A stretch of DNA of 64,000 nucleotides from Brucella rhizosphaerae (GCF_002252475.1 NZ_NNRK01000029.1:372001-436000); one strand, 5' to 3'. Shown: positions 17,323 through 27,120, counted from the stretch's first letter. Notes: generated from the sequence alone by a model not told the origin. Translations and numbers: made by a program.

Positions 17323-17421
17323 AGCATTTCCAGCAAAAGTACGGAGCGAATGCGCCGGACAGTGCGTAAAACTAAATGATAGAGTGGTTCTTATGATTTC
17401 GTTCAACCGAAACTACTCTAT
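17323..17421 (+). repeat. Dispersed intergenic repeat, family B copy 3
   Basis: AGCATTTCCAGCAAAAGTAC, then GTGCGTAAAACTAAATGATAG. It ends with a hairpin of ATAGAGTGGTTC and GAAACTACTCTAT. It lies upstream of purU; the rest of the 17309-17584 gap holds nothing I recognise. Confidence 0.7.
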
Positions 17422-17584
17422 CGTGCAGGCACAACCACATCGTGATTTCTACTGCACGACGCAGCACAAGCCATGCCAGAATGCGTAATGCACTGACCGG
17501 ATTGCGCTATCAAGTCGATAATGCGTCACGATGAAGAGATCGATGGAAAGATACTGGAAAGTGTGAACCGCCGATTGAGAACCA

Positions 17585-18613
17585 TCAAACGGTGGACGTT
17601 ACCTTGGCAAGATTACGCGGCTTGTCCGGGTCGAACCCCTTGCGACGCGTTACAGCTTCGATGATGCGGTAATAGTTGATAAGCGAGACCAGCGGATCGA
17701 GATGCCCATTGCCCGTACTGGCCGATGGTATGCGATAACCAGGAACCTCAGCATTGCCGAATGATACAAGACTGGCACCAAACGAGCCGAGCCGGTTGAG
17801 TGCTTCAAGGCTTGTTTTCAATGCCTCGTCCTGCGGGATAAAAGAGAGGATCGGAAAGCCATCTTCCACCAGACGCATCGGGCCATGCATCAGTTCGGCA
17901 AGCGAAAAAGCTTCTGCATGGATGTTCGCAGTTTCCTTGGCTTTCAGCGCCGCTTCAAGCGAAATAGCATAGGCCGTGCCACGTCCGCCTGTGAACAGCG
18001 ACCGGGCATCGAAAAGCAGATCTTCGACTATCTCACGACCTTCGGGCTTTGTCGCAGCGAGAGCTTCTGGCAAGCGACCCAATCCGGCCTGTAAGCCTTT
18101 GTCCTCGCTTGCCACAGCAACAACCCCGGACAGAGCGGCCACCGACGCGATGAAAGACTTGGTTGCCGCAACGCTTTTTTCTTCGCCAGCATGAAGTGCC
18201 AGAACAATATCGGCAGATTTTGCCAGCGGACTATCCGTGACATTCACCACGGCGACAGTTGTTGCACCGCCCCGCTTTGCCGCTTCCTGCACGGCGATAA
18301 TGTCGGGACTTGCGCCTGATTGCGATACAGTGAAGTGCAGGCCACCGTTCAGTTTCAACTCTGCGCCATAGACAGAAGCAACGGACGGGCCGATGGATGC
18401 AACAGGAATACCCGTCGCAATTTCCATCAGATACTTGAAAAATGTAGCTGCATGATCGGAAGAACCACGCGCAGCAGTGGTTATGACGGCTGGTGACTTC
18501 TCAAACAGTCGCCCAATCTCAGAAAATGTTCCAGCCTCGGCTTCAAGAAGTTTAGCCACAACACCTGGTGACTGTTCAGTTTCTTTCAGCATAAGGGATG
18601 GAGCAGTTTGCAT
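17585..18613 (-). CDS. Double-SIS sugar-phosphate isomerase/deaminase (GlmS C-half / NagB-II type)
   Basis: A 342-residue protein consisting of two SIS domains (about 30-175 and 190-330), like the isomerase half of GlmS without the glutamine amidotransferase half. Motifs are TTAARGSSDHAATFFK, VSQSGASPDIIAVQE, KSVAATKSFIASV and FTGGRGTAYAISLEAALKAKE. Proteins of this shape include glucosamine-6-phosphate deaminases of the NagB-II/AgaS type. ATG 18613 has GGAG seven bases before it; ATG 18619 is too close. No amino-sugar transporter or kinase is adjacent, so the substrate is open. Confidence 0.82.
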   Translation of the reverse strand: MQTAPSLMLKETEQSPGVVAKLLEAEAGTFSEIGRLFEKSPAVITTAARGSSDHAATFFKYLMEIATGIPVASIGPSVASVYGAELKLNGGLHFTVSQSGASPDIIAVQEAAKRGGATTVAVVNVTDSPLAKSADIVLALHAGEEKSVAATKSFIASVAALSGVVAVASEDKGLQAGLGRLPEALAATKPEGREIVEDLLFDARSLFTGGRGTAYAISLEAALKAKETANIHAEAFSLAELMHGPMRLVEDGFPILSFIPQDEALKTSLEALNRLGSFGASLVSFGNAEVPGYRIPSASTGNGHLDPLVSLINYYRIIEAVTRRKGFDPDKPRNLAKVTSTV

Positions 18614-18634
18614 GATCATTCTCCAAAACAAGTA

Positions 18635-18657
18635 AAGGCCCGCTTTAAGCGGGCCTT
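18635..18657. terminator. Terminator hairpin between RND operon and SIS gene
   Basis: AAGGCCCGCT / AGCGGGCCTT with loop TTA, 10 bp. It lies just upstream of the SIS gene and downstream of the RND pump gene on the same strand, so it separates the two units. Confidence 0.85.
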
Positions 18658-18664
18658 CTTCATA

Positions 18665-21600
18665 TCAATGTTGTGGCTGCGGCTCCACCGCTGTTTCGGT
18701 GTGTTCCGCGTCAGGTTCCTTAATGCGGAACCATGCCACATAGAGCGCTGGCAGGAACAGAAGCGTAATTGCTGTACCGGCAATGATGCCGCCCATCATG
18801 GCATAGGCCATCGGTCCCCAGAACACTTCGCGCGCAATAGGGATCAGTGCCAGACTTGCGGCCGCTGCTGTCAGCGCAATCGGCCGCATACGGTGCTGAC
18901 TGGCCATCACCACAGCGTCCCAGGGATGAATGCCATCGGTTATATGCTCCTCGACCTGCACGATCAGAATGACCGAGTTACGGATGAGAATACCGATGAG
19001 TGCCAACACCCCAAGTATCGCCACGAAGCCAAGCGGCTTGCCACTCGGAAGCAGTGCCGCGACCACACCAATCAAACCCAGCGGAGCGACTGCCACCACG
19101 AGGAACAAACGCTGGAAGCTCTGCAATTGCAGCATCAGCACCGTTGCCATCACGAACAGCATCAGTGGCACCACGGCTACAATCGGTCCCTGGCTCTTAC
19201 CGCTTTCCTCAACCGTGCCAGCTGTGGCAATGGAATAGCCTGCAGGGTGCTTGTCAACGAACGCTTTCACCGAAGGTTCCAGCTCCTTAACGATCGTATC
19301 GGGCATCGTTTTATCAACAATACCAGCAGCAACAGTTATGGTTGGAATGCGTGAACGACGATAGATCACCGGCTGTTCAAGCTCGTAGCGGAAATTGGCA
19401 ATCGCTGCGAGTGGGACCGAGCTACCGTTACCCGTCGCAATCTGCAGGCTTTGCAACGTGTCAATGGAATCGCGTTCATGCTTCTGGGCGCGAACAATTA
19501 CATCGATGAGATAGATCGAATCCCGAACCTGCGTGATGCTGATGCCACCGACCACACCATTCAATGTCGTGGCAATATCCTTTGAGGAAATGCCCAGCTT
19601 ACGCGCCTTATCCTGCATCACGTCGACACGGATAACACGTCCCGGTTCATTCCAGTTGTAGTTGACGACGCCAAGCCGCTTATCCGCACTCATGATGCCC
19701 GCAAAATCCTGCGTAATGCCACGCAGTTTCTGAATATCAGGGCCTGAGATGCGATACTGAACCGGGCGCCCGACCGGCGGTCCGAGTTCAAGGAATTTCA
19801 CATAAACGTCGGTACCGACATAATCCTTGCGGAAGACGTCATCAAATTTGGCTTTCAGGCGATCGCGCGCTTCCACATCCTTGGCCACAACCACCATCTG
19901 TCCGAAATACGGATTGGCTGGCTGCACATCGAAAGACAGAATGAAACGGATCGCGCTTTGGCCGACATAGGTGCTCCAATGCTCGATATCTGGATTGCCC
20001 TTGAGCATTGTCTGTTCAAAACGCTCCATCTGTGCCTTGGTATCGGCAATGGAACTGTTTTGCGGCAGGGTCCAGTCGATCACCAGTTCTGGACGATCGG
20101 ACTGAGGGAAGAACTGACGTTCGATGAAGCCCATGCCGAAAACCGAGACGACAAACAGAGCGATTGTCGTGATAATAGTGATCCACTTATGGCGCATCGC
20201 CAAAAGAAGGGTCCTCGCAAAGGCTTGAAAAAAGCGACTGCGCTTTTCCTCGTGATGCTTCATTTTCTTGGGAAGAAGTGTCACACCGAGAAGCGGTGCA
20301 AACAACACGGCCACAATCCATGAAACGATCAGAGAAACCGCAATCACGACAAAAAGCGTGAACGTATATTCGCCCGCCTGACTGGTATTGAGGCCAATCG
20401 GAATGAAGCCCGCGATGGTCACCAGCGTACCCGTCAACATCGGAAAAGCCGTGTGCGAATAAACATAGGTCGCGGCTTTGTTGATGGGGTCGCCCTGCTC
20501 CAATCGCGCGACCATCATTTCCACCGCAATCATCGCATCATCGACCAGAAGCCCCAACGCGATAATGAGTGCACCGAGTGACACACGTTGCAGCGAAATA
20601 TCCATCAAAGACATGGCAAGGAAAGTGATTGCCAGCACCAGCGGGATCGACAGCGACACCACAAAGCCTGCCCGCAAGCCAAGACTGATGAAGCTGACAG
20701 CCAGAACGATCACAACCGCTTCAAAGAGTGCCTTCGTAAACCCTGAAACCGCGTCTTGAACGACTTCAGGCTGATCGGCAACCTTCGAGACATTGATACC
20801 AACCGGCAGTTCCGCCTTCACCTGTTCCATCAGCGTATCGAGCTTCTCGCCGAACTCAAGCAGATTGCCGTTCGGCTTCATACCGATGCCAAGACCAATC
20901 GCATCCTGACCATTGACCCGGAAAATCGATGATGGTGGATCAACATAACCGCGCGTGATTGTTGCGACATCGGACAAGCGGAAGAAGCGATCATTTACAC
21001 GCAGATTGACCGCACGCAGATCGGCTTCCGAGTTGAACTGACCGCTCACACGAACGCTGATCCGCTCAGGACCGGCCTGCACAACGCCTGATGGCGTGAT
21101 GGCGTTCTGATCCTGCAACGCCTTCAGGATGGCCTGCTGGTCAAGGCCGAGTGCCGCCACCTGCCGTGTCGAGAACTCAAGATAGATTGCCTCGTCCTGC
21201 GCCCCGATGAGTTCAACCTTACCCGCATTGGGGATGGTCAGAATTTTTGTGCGCACGTCCTCGGCATAATCACGCAGCTGCCGCATCGACAGCCCATCCG
21301 CAGTGAACGCAAAGATATTGCCAAAAACATCGCCAAACTTGTCGTTATAATAAGGACCATAAACGCCTTCCGGCATGTTTGGCTTGATGTCATCGAGCAT
21401 ATGACGCACTTCAGACCAGGCTTTTGTGACCTGTTCCTTGCGAACCGTATCCTTCAAAAACACAAATACGACCGACTTGCCCGCTGTGGTTACACTGCGC
21501 GTATAGTCCAGAGTATCGAGCTCTTCGAGCTTCTTTTCGATCCGGTCTGTGACCTGATTCATCGTCTCATCAATGGATGCGCCCGGCCAGTTAGCCTGAA

Positions 21601-21751
21601 CGACCATTGTTTTCACGGTAAATTCCGGATCCTCGGCACGGCCAAGGTCGAGATAGGAAACAAGCCCTGCGACCAGAAAAACAAGCATGAAATACCAGAC
21701 AAGCGACCGGTGGTTCAAAGCCCAATCGGAAAGATTAAAACCTTTTTTCAT
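18665..21751 (-). CDS. RND efflux pump inner-membrane transporter
   Basis: A 1028-residue proton-driven pump of the AcrB/MexB superfamily that expels drugs or lipophilic compounds. Residues 1-30 form TM1, followed by the porter domain (WPGASIDETMNQVTDRIEKKL) and TM2-6. The relay aspartates Asp404 and Asp405 lie in LGLLVDDAMIAVEM, with a second porter and TM set after about 540. It overlaps the upstream adaptor gene by four bases (ATGA) in a three-gene operon with two adaptors, the arrangement of Pseudomonas TriABC. No outer-membrane channel gene is present, so a TolC-like protein encoded elsewhere is needed. Substrates are unknown. Confidence 0.94.
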   Translation of the reverse strand: MKKGFNLSDWALNHRSLVWYFMLVFLVAGLVSYLDLGRAEDPEFTVKTMVVQANWPGASIDETMNQVTDRIEKKLEELDTLDYTRSVTTAGKSVVFVFLKDTVRKEQVTKAWSEVRHMLDDIKPNMPEGVYGPYYNDKFGDVFGNIFAFTADGLSMRQLRDYAEDVRTKILTIPNAGKVELIGAQDEAIYLEFSTRQVAALGLDQQAILKALQDQNAITPSGVVQAGPERISVRVSGQFNSEADLRAVNLRVNDRFFRLSDVATITRGYVDPPSSIFRVNGQDAIGLGIGMKPNGNLLEFGEKLDTLMEQVKAELPVGINVSKVADQPEVVQDAVSGFTKALFEAVVIVLAVSFISLGLRAGFVVSLSIPLVLAITFLAMSLMDISLQRVSLGALIIALGLLVDDAMIAVEMMVARLEQGDPINKAATYVYSHTAFPMLTGTLVTIAGFIPIGLNTSQAGEYTFTLFVVIAVSLIVSWIVAVLFAPLLGVTLLPKKMKHHEEKRSRFFQAFARTLLLAMRHKWITIITTIALFVVSVFGMGFIERQFFPQSDRPELVIDWTLPQNSSIADTKAQMERFEQTMLKGNPDIEHWSTYVGQSAIRFILSFDVQPANPYFGQMVVVAKDVEARDRLKAKFDDVFRKDYVGTDVYVKFLELGPPVGRPVQYRISGPDIQKLRGITQDFAGIMSADKRLGVVNYNWNEPGRVIRVDVMQDKARKLGISSKDIATTLNGVVGGISITQVRDSIYLIDVIVRAQKHERDSIDTLQSLQIATGNGSSVPLAAIANFRYELEQPVIYRRSRIPTITVAAGIVDKTMPDTIVKELEPSVKAFVDKHPAGYSIATAGTVEESGKSQGPIVAVVPLMLFVMATVLMLQLQSFQRLFLVVAVAPLGLIGVVAALLPSGKPLGFVAILGVLALIGILIRNSVILIVQVEEHITDGIHPWDAVVMASQHRMRPIALTAAAASLALIPIAREVFWGPMAYAMMGGIIAGTAITLLFLPALYVAWFRIKEPDAEHTETAVEPQPQH

Positions 21752-22842
21752 AGGCTGCTTCCCTTTGCATCCAGACGGACTTTTTGCCCTTGCTTGAGCT
21801 CGTTTACTCCGGCAATCGCCACATAGCTGCCAACTTCAACATTATCGGCAATAAAATTTTCGCTGCGACGTTCGACAACCTGAATGTCATGGAGGCTTAC
21901 AATTTGTGCTTTGGGATCAATGACCCAGATTTGGGTTTTGCCATCTTTTTCGAGCAAAGCCTGTATCGGCAAAAGCACATGATCTTTTTCCGCTCTTGCA
22001 AGCCCCGCCCTGATGGTCGCACCAAGTCGGAAACCTTCCGGCGGGTTCTCAAGAGCAATCCGAACACGACGTGTGCGGGTCTGAGCATCTGCCTGCGGCG
22101 CAACCTCACGCACGGTCCCCTGCCCGGTCACGGTAGGATCAGCTTGCAGTTGGACATTAAACGGCGTTCCGGCCACAAAATATTCTGTCATACTGTCCGG
22201 GATATCGAGAACAGCTTCACGAATGTCGGGTCTTGCAACCGTCATAACCGCCTGCCCGGCGGCGACCACCTGGCCGACTTCGGCATTGGTTGCGGAAATG
22301 ACACCGTCAAAATCCGGGCTCAATACAGCATAGCCGCGCTGATCTTCGGCTTTCCGCAAACCAGCCTGTGCCTTTTCAAGCCCGGCCTGAGCGCTGTCAC
22401 GCGCCTGTTTTGCAGCATCATAATCGGCCTGCGAGATATTGTTGCCTTTAAGCAGGATGTGCAGACGCTCTTCACTGGCGGCGGCATTGGCATATTGTGC
22501 TTCGGCACTCGAAAGGTCAGCCTTTGCGGACTGCACCGCAAGATCGAGCGTGGAAGGGTCGAGCATCGCAACCATTTCGTCTTTCTTGACGAGATCACCC
22601 ACGATAACCGGGCGCGCAATGATGCGTCCCAGCACACGAAAGGCGAGATCCGTCGAATATCGCGGTTCTATTGTTCCGGCAAAACTGGTTTGGGTTGCGG
22701 GTCTGGGGGTTGCAATCGTGTAAAGCACCGGGCGAATTGTTTCGACTTCGGATGATTTGTCATCATCCTTTCCACACGCCGCAAGTGTGACGAGCGAACC
22801 AGCAAGAGCGAGGCAGCTCAAGAGCTTCATGGTCGGTTTCAT
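21748..22842 (-). CDS. RND periplasmic adaptor (membrane-fusion) lipoprotein
   Basis: A 364-residue adaptor that bridges pump and outer-membrane channel. The signal peptide ends in a lipobox LAAC with Cys23 and is followed by an acidic linker, so it is probably an inner-membrane lipoprotein. The beta-barrel and lipoyl halves flank an alpha-hairpin (about 95-165, rich in Ala/Gln/Glu, with GNNISQADYDAAKQARDSAQ). Its start overlaps the preceding adaptor gene by four bases and its end overlaps the pump gene by four. It shares fold but little sequence with the other adaptor. Confidence 0.92.
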   Translation of the reverse strand: MKPTMKLLSCLALAGSLVTLAACGKDDDKSSEVETIRPVLYTIATPRPATQTSFAGTIEPRYSTDLAFRVLGRIIARPVIVGDLVKKDEMVAMLDPSTLDLAVQSAKADLSSAEAQYANAAASEERLHILLKGNNISQADYDAAKQARDSAQAGLEKAQAGLRKAEDQRGYAVLSPDFDGVISATNAEVGQVVAAGQAVMTVARPDIREAVLDIPDSMTEYFVAGTPFNVQLQADPTVTGQGTVREVAPQADAQTRTRRVRIALENPPEGFRLGATIRAGLARAEKDHVLLPIQALLEKDGKTQIWVIDPKAQIVSLHDIQVVERRSENFIADNVEVGSYVAIAGVNELKQGQKVRLDAKGSSL

Positions 22843-23969
22843 TGTGCGCCCGCTCCTTCAGCACCTTGTACAATCTCGGTCTGAGCACCTGAACGAAGCA
22901 TTTGTGCACCTTTGGTAACGATGAGCTCACCGACACCAAGGCCGGACGCAACAATGACTCGCTCTTTTTCATAGGCCAGCACCTTGACTGGCACGAGCGT
23001 CGCCACCTGCGTATCTTTTGCCACTCTCCAGACAGCAGTACGACCGGAATCGGACGTCATGGCGCTCCAGGGCAAGATCACAACTTGCTGATTTTCCATA
23101 TGGACCGTACCGGTTATCGTCGCCCCAAGCGCCATCTGCGCGGGTGTATTGGCAATGCCAACTTTGACTCGCACTGTGCCAGTCTGTGCATCAACCACCG
23201 GCGAAATTTCTCGAATTTTGCCTTCTGACTGGATCGTTTCATCCGACAGCAAAGCCAAGGTGACGTCCATGCCAATTTTGGCATAATTTACGAGCGTTTC
23301 CTGCACGTCGAAGATTGCATCACGCGGGCCATCTTCTGCGATAGCGAAGGCTGTCTGCGCTGCCTGCACAACCTGCCCGGTTTCAATATTGCGGGCCGTC
23401 AGCACACCGGAAACCGGCGCATGAAGCTCCGTGTAGGAAAGCTCGTCACGCGCATTGCCAAGCTGGCTTTCGGCATTCATCAACGTGCTTTGCGCTGTAC
23501 GCAACACCTGCTCGGACTGGTCATATTGAGAACGTGTGGTGAAACCTTGCGCAAGCAGGGCTTTCTGACGTTTGAAACTCGCTTCTGCCTGCACAAGCTG
23601 GGCCTGAGCCGCATCCTTGGATGCCTGTGCCACACGCATATTGGACTGCTGCTCTGCATTGTCGATCCGCGCGAGGATGGCACCCTTATCCACATGTTGA
23701 CCGATTTCGACCATACGCTCGACAACCTGTCCATTGACGCGGAATGATACATTGACCAGCGAGCGGGCTGCAATTGCACCCGATAGCGTCAGCTTTGGCT
23801 GATAGTCGATCAACTTGCTTTCTGTCACGGCCACAGCAACAACACCGCTCGTTTCAGAATGCGCATTTAACCCGGAAGCCAGGATCGCTGTCGTAACGAC
23901 GAGAACGCCCGCAACCGCTTGAAGCGCACCATGTGCAGCTTTCACAAGAGGATAAAGTTTTGTGGCCAT
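22839..23969 (-). CDS. RND periplasmic adaptor, first of two
   Basis: A 376-residue membrane-fusion protein. It has an N-terminal signal or anchor (about 15-35, LQAVAGVLVVTTAILASG) without a lipobox cysteine. The first lipoyl half (GQHVDKGAILARIDNAEQQ) is followed by a coiled-coil hairpin (AQASKDAAQAQLVQAEASFK) and the second lipoyl half (LHAPVSGVLTARNIETGQVV). It is first in the operon. Having two different adaptors suggests a hetero-assembled adaptor ring, as known for TriA and TriB (inference from arrangement). The ribosome site before ATG 23969 is weak. Confidence 0.92.
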   Translation of the reverse strand: MATKLYPLVKAAHGALQAVAGVLVVTTAILASGLNAHSETSGVVAVAVTESKLIDYQPKLTLSGAIAARSLVNVSFRVNGQVVERMVEIGQHVDKGAILARIDNAEQQSNMRVAQASKDAAQAQLVQAEASFKRQKALLAQGFTTRSQYDQSEQVLRTAQSTLMNAESQLGNARDELSYTELHAPVSGVLTARNIETGQVVQAAQTAFAIAEDGPRDAIFDVQETLVNYAKIGMDVTLALLSDETIQSEGKIREISPVVDAQTGTVRVKVGIANTPAQMALGATITGTVHMENQQVVILPWSAMTSDSGRTAVWRVAKDTQVATLVPVKVLAYEKERVIVASGLGVGELIVTKGAQMLRSGAQTEIVQGAEGAGAQ

Positions 23970-24062
23970 TTAAACGATTCTCGCTTGTTTCCTGGAGTGC
24001 ACAATGCAACCAAAAGAATGCTGAGAAAAGCATGCTTTAAAAACATCATTAATCATCATATT

Positions 24063-24078
24063 CGCATATAAAAATGCG
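24063..24078. promoter_or_regulatory. Inverted repeat upstream of RND operon
   Basis: CGCAT and ATGCG arms around ATAAAA lie about 95 bases before the first adaptor gene, in AT-rich promoter-like sequence (23970-24134). No regulator gene of the usual TetR type is next to the operon. Confidence 0.35.
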
Positions 24079-24134
24079 TCTCTCAAAAGAGGTTTTAAGA
24101 GAACGCAGAGAACTAAATAATAAATCAAAATAAA

Positions 24135-24425
24135 CTACAGTTGTATTTCTTCAATAAGCCGATTGCCCGTTCTGTTCAGCTCATAACGTGTGCGTTGCGT
24201 TCGTTCATCACGCTGTCGAACGTCGATATAACCTCCATCGGCGCTAAGTGCTACAACCTCACGCAACACAAGAGCGTGAGCTACTCCAAGTATTCGTGAA
24301 AAACTGCGGCTATCCGATGCTATATCAAGCGCGAGCGCAGCAACAATACCAGCGCCCAGCCGCGAAATCTTGCCCGATGCAGCCTCAATGGCATCCACCA
24401 TTGCCATATATTCGGCTTCTTCCAT
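24135..24425 (-). CDS. Small protein coupled to YdeP-type oxidoreductase, possible winged helix
   Basis: A 96-residue soluble protein I cannot assign with confidence. The C-terminal half (YIDVRQRDERTQRTRYELN, then RTGNRLIEEIQL) resembles the wing and last helix of MarR-type regulators, and the N-terminal half is helical. Its ATG overlaps the last base of the oxidoreductase stop (TAATG), so the two are translated together. That coupling suggests a regulator or a chaperone for the molybdoenzyme. No cysteine or histidine cluster is present. Confidence 0.72.
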   Translation of the reverse strand: MEEAEYMAMVDAIEAASGKISRLGAGIVAALALDIASDSRSFSRILGVAHALVLREVVALSADGGYIDVRQRDERTQRTRYELNRTGNRLIEEIQL

Positions 24426-26737
24426 TAAGCGCTCACCGTCTGCAAAGGACGGAAGGAAACAATTACTGATTTTGATGTTGGGGTGTCGCTCTCGTCGCCA
24501 GCACTACCGAGCGGCACCAGCACATTCATCTCCGGATAGTAGCCGGCAATACATCCTCGCGGTATATCATACGGAACAAAGCGGAAGTCGCGTGCAATCC
24601 GCTCAACACCGTCTTTAAAGTCGCCAACAATATCGGCACGATCGCCAGCTTCGACACCGATGTCCGACATATCGGCGGGGTTCATAAAAACAACCTGTCG
24701 CTCGCCATAAATACCCCGATAGCGGTCATCCATGCCATAAATTGTCGTGTTGTACTGATCGTGACTGCGGAAAGTCTGCAAGACATAGTGTCCCGGCTTC
24801 TCACGCGCCTGCTGATGCTCGACAGCCTCCGGCATCGCACCGCTCCAGAAGTTCGCTTTACCGTTTGGCGTCACCCATTCCAGTTCCCGCGCTGCATTGC
24901 GCAAATGGAATCCACGCGGTACCCGAACACGCACATTAAAATCGTAGAAGCCGGGCAAGACGCGCGCCATGTGATCGCGGATCAGATCGTAATCATCGGC
25001 AAGCTCCAGCCAATCGACCGGCTTTGGACCCAATGTTGCATTCGCCATACCGGCAACGATCGCAACTTCCGAGCGAAGTAGCGCCGAAGCGGGGTGATTG
25101 ATGCCACCCGATCCATGAACCATGCTCATGGAATCCTCGACCGTTACAATCTGCGCAACACCTATGGAATTAAGATCAATCTCTGTACGCCCCAGACATG
25201 GAAGAATGAACGAATCCTGTCCCGGCAAAAGATGCGAGTGGTTGAGCTTCGTAGCAATGTGAACGGTCAGTCTCTGGCTTGAAAGTGCCTTGATAATCAT
25301 CGGACTGTCAGGCGTTGCACGCGCGAAGTTTCCGCCCAGCGCGATGAAAGCTTTCGCCGATCCGTCGAGCATCGCGCCAATTGCGCCAAGCACATTGTGG
25401 CCCGGTTCGCGCGGTGCTTTAAAGCCGAATTCCTTTTCCAGTGCATCAAGAAACGCTGCGGAAGGGCGTTCATTGATACCCACAGTACGATCGCCTTGCA
25501 CATTGGAATGGCCGCGAACCGGACACAGACCGGCTCCCGGCTTTCCAATGTTGCCGCGTAGCAGCATAAAATTGGTAATCTCACGAATCGTGATTACCGA
25601 GTGACGATGCTGCGTAATGCCCATGGCCCAGGTACAAATGACCTTGCCGGCCTGCATGTAAATACGCGCAGCATGCTCCAACGACTGGCGCAAAAGGCCC
25701 GACTGGTCCTCAATATCTTCCCACGATGTCGCATCAACAGCGGTCCGATAGGCTTCAAGTTCTGCCGTGTGCTCCGCTAAAAATGCTCGATCGAGAACGG
25801 AAGGCTCTCCGGCGGCAAGAGCGGCATCATCAGCCGCAAAAACCGCTTTGGCCATGCCACGAAATGCGGCAAGGTCGCCCCCCAGACGTGGTTGATAATA
25901 ATCGCTGGCGATAGCTTCGCTGCCGCCATGCATCATTTCAAGCTTGTCTTGGGGATCAGCAAAACGCTCCAGCCCACGCTCCCGGACCGGATTGAAAACA
26001 ACAATACGGGCACCGCGCTCAGCAGCGCGGCGCAGATCACCAAGCATGCGGGGATGATTTGTACCGGGATTCTGCCCAACCACAAAAATCGCGTCAGCCT
26101 GTTCGAAATCCTCAAGCAGAACTGTGCCTTTACCCACCCCTACCGATTGACTGAGTGCCACACCGCTGGCCTCATGGCACATGTTCGAGCAGTCAGGAAA
26201 ATTGTTCGTGCCATAAGCACGTACGAAAAGCTGATAAAGAAATGCCGCCTCATTAGACGCGCGACCCGATGTGTAAAATTCCACACGATCCGGCGTATCA
26301 AAGCTATTCAATATGTCGCCAATAGCCGCAAAAGCTTCATCCCATTCAACCGCTTCATACTTGTCGGTTGCTGGATTGTAGCGCATCGGATGCGTCAGGC
26401 GTCCGGTATTCTCAAGCGTATAATCGGTCCATGATTGCAGTTCGGAAACTGTATGTTCGGTGAAAAATTTCGGCGTTGTGCGTCTGTCGGTTGCTTCCCA
26501 GGCCACCGCTTTCACACCGTTTTCGCAAAACTCGAACGACGAACCATGCTCCGGATCACCCCATGCGCAACCCGGGCAATCGAACCCGTCGGGCTGGTTA
26601 GCCTTGAGAAGAGCGCGTGCACCCGTAAGCGGCGCCCCGCTGGCAAGCAATTGCTTGCCACAGCTCTTCAATGCACCCCAGCCACCTGCGGCGCTTGATC
26701 GCTTGCCAATGAACTTGGTTCCCGCAGCTTTGCTCAT
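24425..26737 (-). CDS. ydeP: FdhF/YdeP-family molybdopterin oxidoreductase
   Basis: A 770-residue cytoplasmic molybdopterin enzyme of the formate dehydrogenase-like YdeP group. Near the N terminus is GFDCPGCAWGD, a CxxC pair that replaces the full 4Fe-4S motif of classical formate dehydrogenases. Molybdopterin-binding regions follow (VVGQNPGTNHPRMLGDLRRA; GITQHRHSVITIREITNFML; FMNPADMSDIGVEAGD). ATG 26737 is chosen because GAGGATGATGAC precedes it and homologues start near MSKA; a start at 26791 would add an unsupported leader. The true substrate of YdeP proteins is not settled; Escherichia coli YdeP is linked to acid resistance. The coupled 96-residue gene follows directly. Confidence 0.9.
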   Translation of the reverse strand: MSKAAGTKFIGKRSSAAGGWGALKSCGKQLLASGAPLTGARALLKANQPDGFDCPGCAWGDPEHGSSFEFCENGVKAVAWEATDRRTTPKFFTEHTVSELQSWTDYTLENTGRLTHPMRYNPATDKYEAVEWDEAFAAIGDILNSFDTPDRVEFYTSGRASNEAAFLYQLFVRAYGTNNFPDCSNMCHEASGVALSQSVGVGKGTVLLEDFEQADAIFVVGQNPGTNHPRMLGDLRRAAERGARIVVFNPVRERGLERFADPQDKLEMMHGGSEAIASDYYQPRLGGDLAAFRGMAKAVFAADDAALAAGEPSVLDRAFLAEHTAELEAYRTAVDATSWEDIEDQSGLLRQSLEHAARIYMQAGKVICTWAMGITQHRHSVITIREITNFMLLRGNIGKPGAGLCPVRGHSNVQGDRTVGINERPSAAFLDALEKEFGFKAPREPGHNVLGAIGAMLDGSAKAFIALGGNFARATPDSPMIIKALSSQRLTVHIATKLNHSHLLPGQDSFILPCLGRTEIDLNSIGVAQIVTVEDSMSMVHGSGGINHPASALLRSEVAIVAGMANATLGPKPVDWLELADDYDLIRDHMARVLPGFYDFNVRVRVPRGFHLRNAARELEWVTPNGKANFWSGAMPEAVEHQQAREKPGHYVLQTFRSHDQYNTTIYGMDDRYRGIYGERQVVFMNPADMSDIGVEAGDRADIVGDFKDGVERIARDFRFVPYDIPRGCIAGYYPEMNVLVPLGSAGDESDTPTSKSVIVSFRPLQTVSA

Positions 26738-26791
26738 GTCATCATCCTCAATCGCATAGCTTTTCACACTCAACGAGTATCTCATAACCAT

Positions 26792-27120
26792 GCAACATTT
26801 TTCACTCTTTCAACGACCACAATGCGCCAAAAATAGCCAATCATTGTCGCAAAGGTCTCTTTGCTCGTTCTGACAGGACATCAAAATTCCAATCATACAA
26901 CGCGTCTGATAGCCCAGAAAACTAATCTGGTAGTATAGTGGAATTAAGCAAGCCATCAAATAGTGCGCTCCCCAAAAAGTGTGCAACGAGTTCAGGGCGA
27001 AACTGTGCATCAGAATAAAACATTGGAGTGATTGCGGTTGCGCTGATGGTTCGCACTTGATTTCAGGCGCGCAATCCTTCATGCGATTGGTAAAGAAAAC
27101 TGACCACAAGGGGTGGGAGA
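26792..27120. other. Gene-free region before lldD
   Basis: A 329-base divergent promoter region between the YdeP-type gene and lldD. It is AT-rich around 26880-26950. I see no convincing operator, hairpin or small gene. Confidence 0.6.

Noticed and set aside
21784..22755. A 323-codon plus-strand frame over the second RND adaptor
   Set aside because: Shadow of the adaptor gene; cysteine- and histidine-rich composition typical of antisense translation.
24425..26791. Longer YdeP start at 26791
   Set aside because: The extra 18 residues have no family match, and a better ribosome site precedes ATG 26737.
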